A stretch of DNA of 64,000 bases from Actinoplanes palleronii (GTDB lineage Bacteria; Actinomycetota; Actinomycetes; Mycobacteriales; Micromonosporaceae): contig NZ_BOMS01000024.1 of NCBI RefSeq assembly GCF_016862315.1, positions 62,001 through 126,000 on the forward strand. Direction: 5' to 3'. How positions within the stretch are numbered: the stretch's first letter is position 1; each line of letters starts with the position of its first letter. Of the stretch, positions 34,890 through 43,730 are shown piece after piece. The notes below the pieces were generated by a model. The model ran no database searches and was not told where the DNA came from. It was given only the letters and a program-made list of their open reading frames with translations. A program made the translations under genes and the position numbers.

Positions 34890-34920
34890 AAACCGGGCCG
34901 TCCTGGAGGCGGCCCGGTTT
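34890..34920 (-). terminator. clgR terminator
   Basis: An 11-bp perfect stem AAACCGGGCCG (34890-34900) with CGGCCCGGTTT (34910-34920) and a 9-nt loop lies 25 bp beyond the clgR stop. In the minus direction it is followed by a short T run. Confidence 0.75.
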
Positions 34921-34945
34921 CGTCGTCATGATCAGATTGGGGTCG

Positions 34946-35362
34946 TCAGGCGGCGTAGACCACGTCGCGCTGCGTTTTGCGGGTCGCGTGCAGGGTCGCC
35001 TTCAGCGGCGAGTCCTGGCGCACCGACACCGAGACGCTGCCGTCCGACGCGAGCTGGCGCTTGGCATCGGCGCGGAGCGGGTCGGCAACCGGTTGGGCCT
35101 CGACCGGGATGAGCACGCCCTCCATGTTCTCCGCGAGGGAGAGAGTGCTGCTCACCTCACCGAGCAACTCGGAGAGTCGGGCGCCGAGCGCTTCGCAGAT
35201 GGCCGCGAGCAGCTCGCTGGAGGCCTCTTTCTGACCACGCTCGATCTCGGACAGATAACCCAGGCTGACGTTCGCGGCGGTCGACACCTCGCGCAGCGTG
35301 CGGTGCTGTCCCTGCCGGCGCGCACGAAGTGCGTCACCGATAACCCGGCGTAGCAGGACCAT
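34946..35362 (-). CDS. clgR: Helix-turn-helix regulator ClgR
   Basis: 138 aa from ATG 35362, preceded by AGGAGGAGG. Cro/C1-type helix-turn-helix: [49 protein letters not shown]. ClgR activates clp protease genes and, in mycobacteria, the psp operon when the envelope is damaged. The C-terminus ends VVYAA; a terminal Ala-Ala is a known ClpP-dependent degron for ClgR in Streptomyces, so conditional proteolysis is likely here. An in-frame extension to 35485 lacks any domain and was rejected. It is upstream of pspA-pspM. Confidence 0.92.
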   Translation of the reverse strand: MVLLRRVIGDALRARRQGQHRTLREVSTAANVSLGYLSEIERGQKEASSELLAAICEALGARLSELLGEVSSTLSLAENMEGVLIPVEAQPVADPLRADAKRQLASDGSVSVSVRQDSPLKATLHATRKTQRDVVYAA

Positions 35363-35521
35363 GGCACCTCCTCCTGCGGGCGAGGCCGCCGGCACGCGCC
35401 GGAGGCTTCCCGCAACCGTACCTGCCGCGAGCGATGGCGACATCCCGCCCCGCCGAATTCCTCCGGCGGCCGGCTCGCGGTGCATTCCGACAACCAGGGC
35501 ACCGGCTGCGGTATTCCCAGG

Positions 35522-36010
35522 TCAGGCCGGAGCCGGTGCAGAACGGAGAATGCCGGTCAGCAATTGCAGGACGGCCATCACACTTTCGATGCGGATGGCC
35601 GCCCGGTTTCCGGTGAGTTTCAGCTCGCGCACCCGGGTCCCGTCCGGCCCCGCGACGGCGATGTAGACCAGCCCGACCGGCTTGCCGTCCTGCGGTTCGG
35701 GGCCCGCGACGCCGGTGGTGGCCAGGCCCCAATCCGCGCCGCAGCGTTCCCGCGCGCCCTCCGCCAGCTTCGCGGCGACCTCCGGATCGACCGGGCCGCG
35801 GTCCGCCAGCAATTCCTTCGGTACGCCGGTGAGCGCCGCTTTCAGCTCGGTCGCGTAGACCACGAACCCGCCGCGGAACACCGCACTGGCCCCCGGGACG
35901 TCGACGATGGTCGCCGCCACCAGCCCGCCGGTGAGCGACTCCGCGGTGGCCGCGGTCTGACCCCGCTCGGCCAGGGCCCGCACCGCGTCGCCGGCGGCGG
36001 CGGCGGTCAC
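35522..36010 (-). CDS. cinA: CinA C-terminal domain protein, nicotinamide-nucleotide amidase
   Basis: 162 aa, the single-domain PncC form without the N-terminal MoaB-like part. It deamidates nicotinamide mononucleotide to nicotinate mononucleotide in NAD salvage. The active-site motif is TAATAESLTGGLVAATI; GGFVVYATELKAALTGV and ATTGVAGPEPQDGKPVGLVYIAV are the other conserved blocks. The start ATGA overlaps the pgsA stop by 4 bases (36007-36010), so it is coupled to pgsA and lies between pgsA and clgR, as in other Actinobacteria. Confidence 0.92.
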   Translation of the reverse strand: MTAAAAGDAVRALAERGQTAATAESLTGGLVAATIVDVPGASAVFRGGFVVYATELKAALTGVPKELLADRGPVDPEVAAKLAEGARERCGADWGLATTGVAGPEPQDGKPVGLVYIAVAGPDGTRVRELKLTGNRAAIRIESVMAVLQLLTGILRSAPAPA

Positions 36011-36795
36011 GCTTCCCGGCCCCGGCCGCGCTCCGGCTCGACGGGCTCACGACGGTCAGCCGGGCCGTGACGGTCAGCCGGACCATGAAGGTCAGCCGGG
36101 CCGTGACGGTCAGCCGGCTCGCGCTGGCCGGCCTGTTCACGAGGAACGGCCTGTTCACGAGGGACGACCGGCTCGCGGTGGTCGGCCGGGTCGAGGAGGT
36201 GGACCGGGTCGCGCGGGCCCCGGCGCAGGCGCAGCGCCTGGAGCACGTAGTCGAAGCCGGTGACCACGGTGACCAGCAGGGCCGCGCCCATCAGCCACGG
36301 GCCGGCCGCGTCCAGCGGGGTGCCGAACGGCCAGAGATACCAGGTGATCGCCAGGGTCTGCAGGCCGGTCTTGAGCTTGCCGCCCCGGGAGGCCGGGATG
36401 ATGCCGTACCGGATCACCCAGAACCGCAGCGCCGTGACACCCCACTCGCGGACCAGGATCACCACCGTCACCCACCACGGCACCTGGTCGTACGCGGAGA
36501 GCAGCACCAGCGCGGTGCCGGTCAGCGCCTTGTCCGCGATCGGGTCGGCGACCTTGCCGAACGAGGTCACCAGCTCCCACTTGCGGGCGATCCAGCCGTC
36601 CACGAAGTCGGTCGCCGCGGCCACGCAGAACGCCACGGTGGCGGCGACCCGCCAGCCGTGGTCGGTCATCTGCGACGCGACCACCAGGCCCAGGAAGACC
36701 GGGACGAGGATGAGCCGGACCACGGTCAGCGCGTTGGCCGCGTTGTAGAGCGACACCACGCGGGGTGCGGCCACCGGACCCGGCTCGTCGGTCAC
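36007..36795 (-). CDS. pgsA: CDP-diacylglycerol-glycerol-3-phosphate 3-phosphatidyltransferase
   Basis: 262 aa membrane enzyme of phosphatidylglycerol synthesis. The CDP-alcohol phosphotransferase motif DGxxAR-x8-GxxxDxxxD is complete in [24 protein letters not shown], and about five to six membrane helices follow from [21 protein letters not shown]. The last ~60 residues form a non-membrane tail of short repeats (PREQA, and ADxHGP three times), which the family normally lacks. It overlaps rimO and cinA by 4 bp each, so rimO-pgsA-cinA is one coupled operon. Cardiolipin or phosphatidylinositol synthases share the motif; the PgsA call rests on the synteny. Confidence 0.9.
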   Translation of the reverse strand: MTDEPGPVAAPRVVSLYNAANALTVVRLILVPVFLGLVVASQMTDHGWRVAATVAFCVAAATDFVDGWIARKWELVTSFGKVADPIADKALTGTALVLLSAYDQVPWWVTVVILVREWGVTALRFWVIRYGIIPASRGGKLKTGLQTLAITWYLWPFGTPLDAAGPWLMGAALLVTVVTGFDYVLQALRLRRGPRDPVHLLDPADHREPVVPREQAVPREQAGQREPADRHGPADLHGPADRHGPADRREPVEPERGRGREA

Positions 36796-38249
36796 CGGTC
36801 GACCTGCGCCGCGGAGATCATCTCGATCGGCACCGCGATCAGGTCGACGCCCTCGGTGCCGGTCACGGTCGCGCGGACCAGGTCACCCGGGCGCAGCGCG
36901 GCCAGGTCGACACCCCGCTCGCCGGCGACCAGCGTGGTGGAGCCGTCGACCTCGGGGGCCTGGTGCTCGGCCCGGCCCTCGATCTCGTCGTCGTCGACCG
37001 TGTCGACCAGCACCTCGACCGTGGTGCCGATCCGGTCCTCGGCACGCTGGGCGCAGAGCTCCTCGGCGAGCGCGACGATCTTGTCGTACCGGCGCTTGAT
37101 GGTGGACGCGCGGATCTTGCCGGTCAGGCCGGCCGCCTCGGTGCCGTCCTCGTCGCTGTAGTCGAAGATGCCGATCGCGTCCAGCCGGGCCTCGGTCAGG
37201 AACCGGGCCAGCTCGTCCACGTCCTGCTTGGTCTCGCCGGGGAAGCCGACGATGAAGTTGCTCCGGGCACCGGCCTCGGGCGCCAGCTTGCGGGCCGAGT
37301 CGAGCAGTTCGAGGAAGCGCTCGGTGGAGCCGAACCGGCGCATCCGGCGCAGCACCGGCTCACTGGAGTGCTGGAACGAGAGGTCGTAGTAGGCCGCGAC
37401 ACCGGGCGTGGTGGCGATCGCCTCGACCAGGCCGGGGCGGGTCTCGGCGGGTTGCAGGTAACTGGCCCGGACCCGGACGATGCCGTCGACCGCGGCCAGT
37501 TGCGGCAGCAGTTTCTCCAGCAGGCGCGGGTCACCCAGATCCTTTCCGTACGACGTGCTGTTCTCACTGACCAGCACCAGCTCGCGCACACCGGTCTTGG
37601 CCAGCCACTCGGCCTCGGCCAGCAGCTCCTGCGGGTCGCGGGAGACGAACGCGCCACGGAACGCCGGGATCGCGCAGAACGAGCAGCGCCGGTCGCAGCC
37701 GCTGGCCAGCTTCAGCGAGGCGACCGGGCCGGTGTCGAGCCGGCGGCGCAGCACCTTGCGCAGGTGGGCCGGGGTGTGCTCGTCGACCGTGGCGTGACCG
37801 GGCACCACCACCTTGGCGGCCTGCCGCTGCACCGGGGTGATCGGGAGCAGCTCGCGGCGGTCACGCGGGGTGTGCGAGTCGAATTTCTCGCCGGCCAGCA
37901 CGCCGTCGAGGCGGGCGCTGATGTCGGTGTAGTCGTCGAAGCCGAGCACCGCGTCGGCCTCGGGCAGGTTCTCGGCCAGGTCGCGGCCGTACCGCTCGGC
38001 CATGCAGCCGGCGGCGACCACCTTGGCACCGGTGTCGGAGGCGGCGAGCAGGGTGTCGATCGAATCCTGCTTCGCCTTCTCCACGAAACCGCAGGTGTTG
38101 ACGAGCACCACGTCGGCCTGGGCGGCATCGGTGCCGACCTCCCAGCCCTCGGCGTCGAGGCGGGCGGCCAGCTCCTCCGAGTCGACCTCGTTACGGGCAC
38201 AGCCCAGGGTCAGGAGAGCGACACGGCGTGAAGTCGGGGTTTCGGACAC
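36792..38249 (-). CDS. rimO: Ribosomal protein S12 methylthiotransferase RimO
   Basis: 485 aa radical-SAM enzyme that methylthiolates an Asp of ribosomal protein S12. N-terminal UPF0004 domain with cysteines in [26 protein letters not shown] and [11 protein letters not shown]; radical-SAM cluster CDRRCSFC in [20 protein letters not shown]; then [32 protein letters not shown] and a C-terminal TRAM domain. The GCARNxVDSE form separates it from MiaB, the paralogue at 4547-6034. It is the first gene of the rimO-pgsA-cinA unit and divergent from a GT-C gene. Confidence 0.95.
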   Translation of the reverse strand: MSETPTSRRVALLTLGCARNEVDSEELAARLDAEGWEVGTDAAQADVVLVNTCGFVEKAKQDSIDTLLAASDTGAKVVAAGCMAERYGRDLAENLPEADAVLGFDDYTDISARLDGVLAGEKFDSHTPRDRRELLPITPVQRQAAKVVVPGHATVDEHTPAHLRKVLRRRLDTGPVASLKLASGCDRRCSFCAIPAFRGAFVSRDPQELLAEAEWLAKTGVRELVLVSENSTSYGKDLGDPRLLEKLLPQLAAVDGIVRVRASYLQPAETRPGLVEAIATTPGVAAYYDLSFQHSSEPVLRRMRRFGSTERFLELLDSARKLAPEAGARSNFIVGFPGETKQDVDELARFLTEARLDAIGIFDYSDEDGTEAAGLTGKIRASTIKRRYDKIVALAEELCAQRAEDRIGTTVEVLVDTVDDDEIEGRAEHQAPEVDGSTTLVAGERGVDLAALRPGDLVRATVTGTEGVDLIAVPIEMISAAQVDR

Positions 38250-38389
38250 CCGACAAGGTTACCGGTCCCCGCCGGCATGCCGTTCCCCCGCACGGCTGGA
38301 GGCCGGTGTCACCCGGTCCACCTGAACTTCGCGCTCCGTTCAAGATGGGCTCATGGTTTCGCCTCAGGGGGCTCATAGGGTGCGCCTCT

Positions 38390-39625
38390 ATGCGAAACCG
38401 GCTCGATCGGCGCCTCACCTCGGAGGCTCTCCTCGTCCTGGCCCTGATCGCCGTGGCCGTCCTGGCCCGGTATGCCGGCCGGCACGAGCAGACCGAGGAC
38501 CTCAGAATCTTCACGGCCTGGTACCAGAAGCTGATGGCCGCCGGGGGCTTCGAGGGGCTGGGCAAGGAGATCGGCAACTACAACGCGCCGTTCCTCTACC
38601 TGCTCTGGGCCTCCTCCCTGCTGCCCGGCTCGATCCTCATCAAGATCAAGCTGGTCTGGACGGCCTTCGACGTCCTGCTGGCGTTCTTCACCTACCGGCT
38701 GGTCGCGCTCCGCTGGGGCGCCCGGGCCGGGGTGACCGGCGCGCTGATCATGGTGCTGCTGCCGACCGTGGTGATCAACGCCTCGTTCTACGGCCAGATG
38801 GACGCCATGTGGGCGTCCTTCGCGCTCGGCGGCGTCTACTTCCTGGTCCGTGACAAGCCGTGGTGGGGCGTGGTGTTCTGCACCGTGGCGCTGGCCTTCA
38901 AGCCGCAGGGCATCTTCATCTTCCCGCTGCTGGCGCTGCTCGTGCTGGCCGGCTCGATGAAGGTGCTGCCGCTGGTGGCCGCCCCGATCACCTGGGTGCT
39001 GCTGGACCTGCCGGCGATCCTGCTCGGCCGCGACCCGGTCGAGCTGCTGACCATCTACGACCCGGCCCGGCAGTCGGTGCACGTGCCGGCGCTGACCTCG
39101 AACGCCCCCTCGGTCTGGACGTTCTTCCCGTTCACCGCGCGGATCGAGACCGTGCGCACACTCGCCTACCTGTTCACCGCGGCCCTGGTGCTGGGGCTGA
39201 TCCACCTGCTGGTGGCCCGCCGGGTGAAGATGGACGCCACCCGGATCGTCACGGCCGCCGCGGTCTTCGCGATCCTGGTGCCGTTCCTGATGCCCGGCAT
39301 GCACGAGCGGTACTTCTACCTGGCCGACGTGCTCACCCTGCTGCTGGCGATCTACCGGCCCCGGCTCTGGTACGTGCCGATGCTGGTGCAGGCGTCGTCG
39401 TTGCTGATGTACCAGCCGTTCCTGTTCGGCCGGAACGACAAGATCATCGACCCGATGATCCCGGCCGCGTTCATGCTGGCCGCCCTGATCGTGGCGGTCC
39501 ACACGCTGGTGACCGACGCCTTCGCGCCGCAGCCGGCTCCCGCCACACCGGTCGAGGAGCCCGAGGAGCCCGAGACCGAGCGGGCTCTAGTGACAAGCGG
39601 CGTTGGCAATACGATTGCCGGGTGA
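38390..39625 (+). CDS. Polytopic membrane glycosyltransferase-like protein (GT-C type)
   Basis: 411 aa from ATG 38390, with AGGG ten bases upstream; longer in-frame starts at 38228 and 38345 overlap the divergent rimO promoter. It has about ten hydrophobic helices. After the first helix comes an acidic lumenal-type loop (EQTEDLRIFTAWYQKLM), with NYNAPFLYLLW, ASFYGQMDAMWASFALGGVY, KPQGIFIFPLL and MPGMHERYFYLADVL. These resemble GT-C mannosyl- or glucosyltransferases that use polyprenyl-phosphate sugars outside the membrane, likely for cell-envelope glycans. Acceptor and donor are unassigned. A Glu/Pro-rich tail overlaps the next gene by 4 bp (GTGA). Confidence 0.75.
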   Translation: MRNRLDRRLTSEALLVLALIAVAVLARYAGRHEQTEDLRIFTAWYQKLMAAGGFEGLGKEIGNYNAPFLYLLWASSLLPGSILIKIKLVWTAFDVLLAFFTYRLVALRWGARAGVTGALIMVLLPTVVINASFYGQMDAMWASFALGGVYFLVRDKPWWGVVFCTVALAFKPQGIFIFPLLALLVLAGSMKVLPLVAAPITWVLLDLPAILLGRDPVELLTIYDPARQSVHVPALTSNAPSVWTFFPFTARIETVRTLAYLFTAALVLGLIHLLVARRVKMDATRIVTAAAVFAILVPFLMPGMHERYFYLADVLTLLLAIYRPRLWYVPMLVQASSLLMYQPFLFGRNDKIIDPMIPAAFMLAALIVAVHTLVTDAFAPQPAPATPVEEPEEPETERALVTSGVGNTIAG

Positions 39626-40272
39626 CGACTTCCGAGGACCTGGACGACCTGGACGCCCTGACCGCCCTCGCCGACGGCGTGCGGCGACAGGCGTACCGGG
39701 TGGTGGCGGACGGGACCGCGCCGGTGGGGCGGGACGAGGTGGCCGAGGCGCTCGGCATCGGCCGCACGCTGGCCGCGTTCCACCTGGACAAGCTGGTCAC
39801 CGCCGGGTTGCTCGAGACGTCCTACGCGCGGAGGTCCGGCAAGACCGGGCCGGGCGCCGGACGGCCGGCCAAGCTGTACCGGGCCACCGTGACGGAACAC
39901 GCGGTGAGCGTGCCGCCGCGGTCCTACCGCACCGCCGCCGAGCTGCTCGCCGAGGCGATCGAGCTGGCCGGGGCCGAGGACGAGCTGCACCGGGTCGCCG
40001 AGCGGCACGGCCGGCAGGCCACCGCGTGCGCCGACGCCCAGGAGTTGCTGGCCGGGCACGGGTATGCCCCGGCGGCGGACGGCCCGGACCGGGTCGAGCT
40101 GCGCAACTGCCCGTTCCACCGGGTCGCCGAGCAGTTCCCGCCGACGATCTGCGGCATGAACCTCGCCATGATCAACGGCCTGCTGGCCGGCGCCGGGCTG
40201 GCCGGGGAGTGGACCGCCCGGATGGAGGCGGCGCCGGGCCGCTGCTGCGTCGCACTGACCCGCGCTGCTTGA
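39622..40272 (+). CDS. HTH transcriptional regulator with Cys-containing C-terminal domain (COG2345 type)
   Basis: 216 aa, GTG start overlapping the preceding stop as GTGA. Winged helix at residues 10-75: ALADGVRRQAYRVVADGTAPVGRDEVAEALGIGRTLAAFHLDKLVTAGLLE. The C-terminal part has the pattern NCPFH-x13-C-x32-CC (LRNCPFHRVAEQFPPTICGM, PGRCCVAL), typical of the COG2345 group. That group includes SufR-like sensors, which bind metals or iron-sulfur clusters. No suf operon is nearby, so the signal is unknown. Translationally coupled to the GT-C gene. The 61-bp hairpin repeats follow it. Confidence 0.82.
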   Translation: MTTSEDLDDLDALTALADGVRRQAYRVVADGTAPVGRDEVAEALGIGRTLAAFHLDKLVTAGLLETSYARRSGKTGPGAGRPAKLYRATVTEHAVSVPPRSYRTAAELLAEAIELAGAEDELHRVAERHGRQATACADAQELLAGHGYAPAADGPDRVELRNCPFHRVAEQFPPTICGMNLAMINGLLAGAGLAGEWTARMEAAPGRCCVALTRAA

Positions 40273-40305
40273 TCACTCACCGGGTCGGCGTGTGAAGTTG
40301 TGGCG

Positions 40306-40465
40306 CGCTCCGCACCGAAAGTCCCCACACAGCGGCTCTTCACCCCTCGCGTGGGGACTTTCGGCTCGCTCCGCACCACAACTCCCCACACAACGGCTCT
40401 TCACGCGTCGCGTGGGGACTTTCGGCTCGCTCCGCACCACAACTCCCCACGCAGTGCGGGTGGGA
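40306..40465. repeat. 61-bp tandem hairpin repeat, about 2.6 copies
   Basis: Copies start at 40306, 40367 and 40428 with CGCTCCGCACC; the third is truncated. In the first copy CCGAAAGTCCCCAC (40315-40328) and GTGGGGACTTTCGG (40351-40364) form a perfect 14-bp inverted repeat. The next copy reads CCACAACTCCCCAC in place of the first arm. It lies after the COG2345-type regulator and before the DUF3291 gene, and may act as a terminator. Confidence 0.85.
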
Positions 40466-40472
40466 GTCTAAA

Positions 40473-40485
40473 AACTAAATTAGTT
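40473..40485. promoter_or_regulatory. AT-rich palindromic operator candidate upstream of DUF3291 gene
   Basis: AACTAA-A-TTAGTT is a perfect 13-bp palindrome in a GC-rich setting, overlapping TTGACA (40484-40489), a consensus -35 element. It ends 33 bp before the start codon. Such sites are typical of MarR or HxlR regulators. No clear -10 is seen at the expected spacing. Confidence 0.5.
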
Positions 40486-40518
40486 GACATTAGAGGGGTG
40501 GGCTGGTGAGCTGAGGGC

Positions 40519-40974
40519 ATGAGCGCCTTCCACCTGGCCCAGATGAACACCGCCGTGCTCCGCGCCCCGCTGGAAGATCCCTCGATTGCCGAGTTCGCCG
40601 AGGGTGTCCCGATGATGAACGAGCTGGCCGACCGGTCCCCCGGCTTCGTCTGGCGACTGGCCGGTGAATACGGCGACGGCACCATCCGGGCGCCCGAGGA
40701 CCCGCGCCGGATCTACACGCTCTCGGTCTGGGAGTCACCCGAGCACCTGCGCGCCTACGCCTACCAGAGCACGCACCTCGACTACCTGCGCCGCCGCCGG
40801 GACTGGTTCGTCCCGAACGGGGATCAGGCCGCGCTGGTGATGTGGTGGATCCCGGCCGGGCGGATCCCCACCATGCGGCAGGCGCTCTCCCGGCTCGGGC
40901 GGCTGCAGGCCGACGGGCCGACTCCCGAGGCGTTCACCTTCCGGCAGACGTTCCCCGCCCCGGTGTTGATCTGA
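40519..40974 (+). CDS. DUF3291 domain protein
   Basis: 151 aa, the usual DUF3291 size. Conserved blocks: HLAQMNTAVLRAPLEDPSIAEFAEGVPMMNELADRSPGFVWRL, then SVWESPEHLRAYAYQSTHLDYLRRRRDWF and ALVMWWIPAGRIPTMRQALSRL. It is a dimeric alpha/beta-barrel fold related to antibiotic-biosynthesis monooxygenase-like proteins. The biochemical role is unknown. It stands alone with its own promoter region, which has a striking AT-rich palindrome, and ends at a long hairpin. Confidence 0.85.
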   Translation: MSAFHLAQMNTAVLRAPLEDPSIAEFAEGVPMMNELADRSPGFVWRLAGEYGDGTIRAPEDPRRIYTLSVWESPEHLRAYAYQSTHLDYLRRRRDWFVPNGDQAALVMWWIPAGRIPTMRQALSRLGRLQADGPTPEAFTFRQTFPAPVLI

Positions 40975-41004
40975 GGCTCTGACCGCGCCCACCCGCGGAC
41001 GTCG

Positions 41005-41058
41005 CCCTTGCGGGTTTCGCGTTCTGGCCGCGCCAGCGGCCTGCGAAGCCCGCAAGGG
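41005..41058. terminator. Long bidirectional terminator hairpin
   Basis: An outer 16-bp stem (41005-41020 with 41043-41058, one wobble) encloses an inner 6-bp stem GGCCGC/GCGGCC (41026-41031, 41036-41041). It sits between the convergent DUF3291 and ftsK stops. Confidence 0.75.
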
Positions 41059-41117
41059 TCCCGGCGGGAGCAGCGATCAGTTATCGGCCGGAGCGCACGA
41101 CATGAAGATCTTGATTT

Positions 41118-43643
41118 TCAGTCGACCTTGAGGGAAGCCAGCGCCTCTTCCAGCTCGTCCGGTTTGACCAGCACGTCGCGGGCCTTGGAGCCCTCGGACG
41201 GCCCGACGATGCCGCGGGTCTCCATCAGGTCCATCAGCCGGCCCGCCTTGGCGAAGCCGACCCGCAGCTTGCGCTGCAGCATCGACGTCGAGCCGAACTG
41301 GCTGGTCACCACGAGCTCGATGGCCTGCAGCAGGACCTGCAGGTCGTCGCCGATCTCCTCGTCGATCTGCTTCTGCTTGCTCGGCGCCGGCGCCTCGGTG
41401 ACGTCCTCGCGGAACTCCGGCTCGCGCTGGTCCTTGCAGAACTTGACGACCGCGGCGATCTCTTTCTCGTCGACCCAGGCGCCCTGGATCCGGACCGGCT
41501 TCGACGCGCCCATCGGCAGGAACAGACCGTCGCCGCGACCCAGCAGTTTTTCCGCACCGGGCTGGTCGAGGATGACCCGCGAGTCGGCCAGCGAGGACGT
41601 CGCGAAGGCCAGCCGGGACGGCACGTTCGCCTTGATCAGACCGGTCACCACGTCGACCGACGGGCGCTGGGTCGCGAGCACCAGGTGGATGCCGGCGGCC
41701 CGGGCCAGCTGGGTGATCCGGACGACCGAGTCCTCCACGTCGCGCGGCGCGACCATCATCAGGTCGGCCAGCTCGTCGATGATCACCAGGAGGTACGGGT
41801 ACGGCTTCATCACCCGCTCGCTGCCCGGCGGCGCGACGATCTCGCCGCTGCGGACCTTGCGGTTGAAGTCGTCGAGGTGACGCACCCCGTTGGCGGCCAG
41901 GTCGTCGTAGCGCATGTCCATCTCGCGGACCACCCACTCCAGGGCGTCCGCGGCCTTCTTCGGGTTCGTGATGATCGGCGTGACGAGGTGCGGGATGCCC
42001 TCGTACGCGGTCATCTCGACCCGCTTCGGGTCGACCAGCAGCAGCCGCACCTCGTCCGGCGTGGCCCGGGTGAGCAGGCTGACCAGCAGCGTGTTCAGAC
42101 AGCTCGACTTGCCCGCGCCGGTCGCGCCGGCGATCAGGATGTGCGGCATCTTGGCCAGGTTGGCGACCACGAAGCCGCCCTCGATGTCCTTGCCGAGCGC
42201 GACCACCATCGGGTGCTGGTCGCTGGTGGCGGCCCGGGACCGCAGCACGTCACCGAGCGACACGTTCTCCGGGTCGGTGTTTGGGATCTCCACGCCGACC
42301 GCGCTCTTGCCCGGGATCGGCGAGAGGATCCGCACGTCCGGTGACTTCACCGCGTACGCGATGTTCCGCGACAGCTGGGTGATCCGCTCCACCTTGACGC
42401 CGGGGCCGACCTCCACCTCGTACCGGGTGACGGTCGGGCCTCGGGTGAAGCCGGTGACCAGCGCGTCCACGTTGAACTGGTCGAACACCCCGGTGAGCGC
42501 GGCGGTGATCTCGTCGTTGGCGCGGCTGCGGGCCTTGGCCGGCAGGCCCGCGGCGAGCAGGTTCGGCGGCGGCAGGCGGTAGGCGCCGGGCACCGCGGAG
42601 ATCTCCAGCTGCTCGGCCCGGGTGGGCGGCGGCGAATGCTCCGCGGGCGGGGCCGGGGTCGGCTTCTTCCGGCTGCCCGGCACCTTCGGCAGGGCCACCG
42701 TGTCGTGCAGGATCAGGTCCTCGGCGGGCTCTTCCGGCTCCATCAGATCGTCGAGCGGGGCCACCGCGGCGGCCTGTCGGCGACGGGACGGGCGGCGCGG
42801 CTTGGCCGGCACCGGATCGTCCTCGATGTCGTCGAGCACGTCGTCGTCGAGCAGCTGGCCGGTGATCGGCGCGCGCTCCGGGCGGCGGCCGCTGACCAGG
42901 TCGAGCAGCAGCAGGAACCGCTCCGGGATCTTGGCGATCGGGGTAGCGGTGATCACCAGCAGGCCGAAGACGAAGAGCAGGACCAGCAAGGGTACGGCGA
43001 CCCAGGCGCTCACCGCCCGCTCCAGCACCGAGCCGACGCCGTAGCCGAGCAGGCCACCGCTCCCGGTCAGCGCGAGGTCGTCGCGGGGCTCGTCGGAGAT
43101 GTAGAGCAGGCTGGAGACCGCGATGATGACCGCCGACCAGCCGACCGGGTTGCGCCCCCGGTGGTCCGGGTCGACCGGCTCGCGCATCAGCCGGAACGCG
43201 CCGTAGAAGAACAGCAGCGGCAGGAAGATCCCCAGGCCGCCGAAGAACAGGTGCACCGCGTCGGCCAGCCGCTGGCCCACCGGCCCGGCGCCGTGCGCCC
43301 AGACCGCGACCGCGGTCAGGATCGAGAAGCCGAACAGCAGCAGGCCCGCGCCGTCCCGACGGTGCTCCGGGCCGATGTTGCGGGCGTTGCGGCCGGCGCC
43401 ACGGGCCACCCAGCCGAGGCTGTGCGCCACACCCATCCAGAGCGCGCTGACACCGCGGCCCACCCCGATCGCGGCGCCGCCGCCGAGCGAGGTGGTCTTC
43501 TTCGGTGTCGCGCGCTTGCGGGCGACCGGTCGTGCCGCCGCCTTCTTCACCGGGCGCGCCGGTTGCCGGGCACGCGAGGTCCCGGTGCCGCGCGACGCCG
43601 ACGCGGCGCGACCCCGGTTCGCCGGAGGAGTACGGCCCGCCAT
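41118..43643 (-). CDS. ftsK: DNA translocase FtsK/SpoIIIE
   Basis: 841 aa from ATG 43643. A basic, Ala/Arg-rich N-terminus, then four membrane helices (about residues 80-260), a Pro/Glu-rich linker, and the alpha/beta motor: Walker A GATGAGKSSCLNTLL, Walker B-like YLLVIIDELADLMM, and LATQRPSVDVVTGLIKANVPSRLAF. The C-terminal gamma winged helix (STSMLQRKLRVGFAKAGRLMDLME) reads KOPS-like sequences. It pumps chromosomal DNA through division or sporulation septa. An open extension to 43901 runs into the divergent ybjN-like gene and was rejected. Confidence 0.95.
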   Translation of the reverse strand: MAGRTPPANRGRAASASRGTGTSRARQPARPVKKAAARPVARKRATPKKTTSLGGGAAIGVGRGVSALWMGVAHSLGWVARGAGRNARNIGPEHRRDGAGLLLFGFSILTAVAVWAHGAGPVGQRLADAVHLFFGGLGIFLPLLFFYGAFRLMREPVDPDHRGRNPVGWSAVIIAVSSLLYISDEPRDDLALTGSGGLLGYGVGSVLERAVSAWVAVPLLVLLFVFGLLVITATPIAKIPERFLLLLDLVSGRRPERAPITGQLLDDDVLDDIEDDPVPAKPRRPSRRRQAAAVAPLDDLMEPEEPAEDLILHDTVALPKVPGSRKKPTPAPPAEHSPPPTRAEQLEISAVPGAYRLPPPNLLAAGLPAKARSRANDEITAALTGVFDQFNVDALVTGFTRGPTVTRYEVEVGPGVKVERITQLSRNIAYAVKSPDVRILSPIPGKSAVGVEIPNTDPENVSLGDVLRSRAATSDQHPMVVALGKDIEGGFVVANLAKMPHILIAGATGAGKSSCLNTLLVSLLTRATPDEVRLLLVDPKRVEMTAYEGIPHLVTPIITNPKKAADALEWVVREMDMRYDDLAANGVRHLDDFNRKVRSGEIVAPPGSERVMKPYPYLLVIIDELADLMMVAPRDVEDSVVRITQLARAAGIHLVLATQRPSVDVVTGLIKANVPSRLAFATSSLADSRVILDQPGAEKLLGRGDGLFLPMGASKPVRIQGAWVDEKEIAAVVKFCKDQREPEFREDVTEAPAPSKQKQIDEEIGDDLQVLLQAIELVVTSQFGSTSMLQRKLRVGFAKAGRLMDLMETRGIVGPSEGSKARDVLVKPDELEEALASLKVD

Positions 43644-43730
43644 GGATGACACCGTATCCCCCGGGCGCCCCATGCATCGAGAAGGCGCACCGTGACGGCT
43701 TCTCACTTTTCTCCGCATTAGGCTCGTGTC

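Noticed and set aside
38860..39621. In-frame upstream extension of the COG2345-type regulator
   Set aside because: This stretch is out of frame within the GT-C gene. The regulator's conserved sequence begins at GTG 39622.
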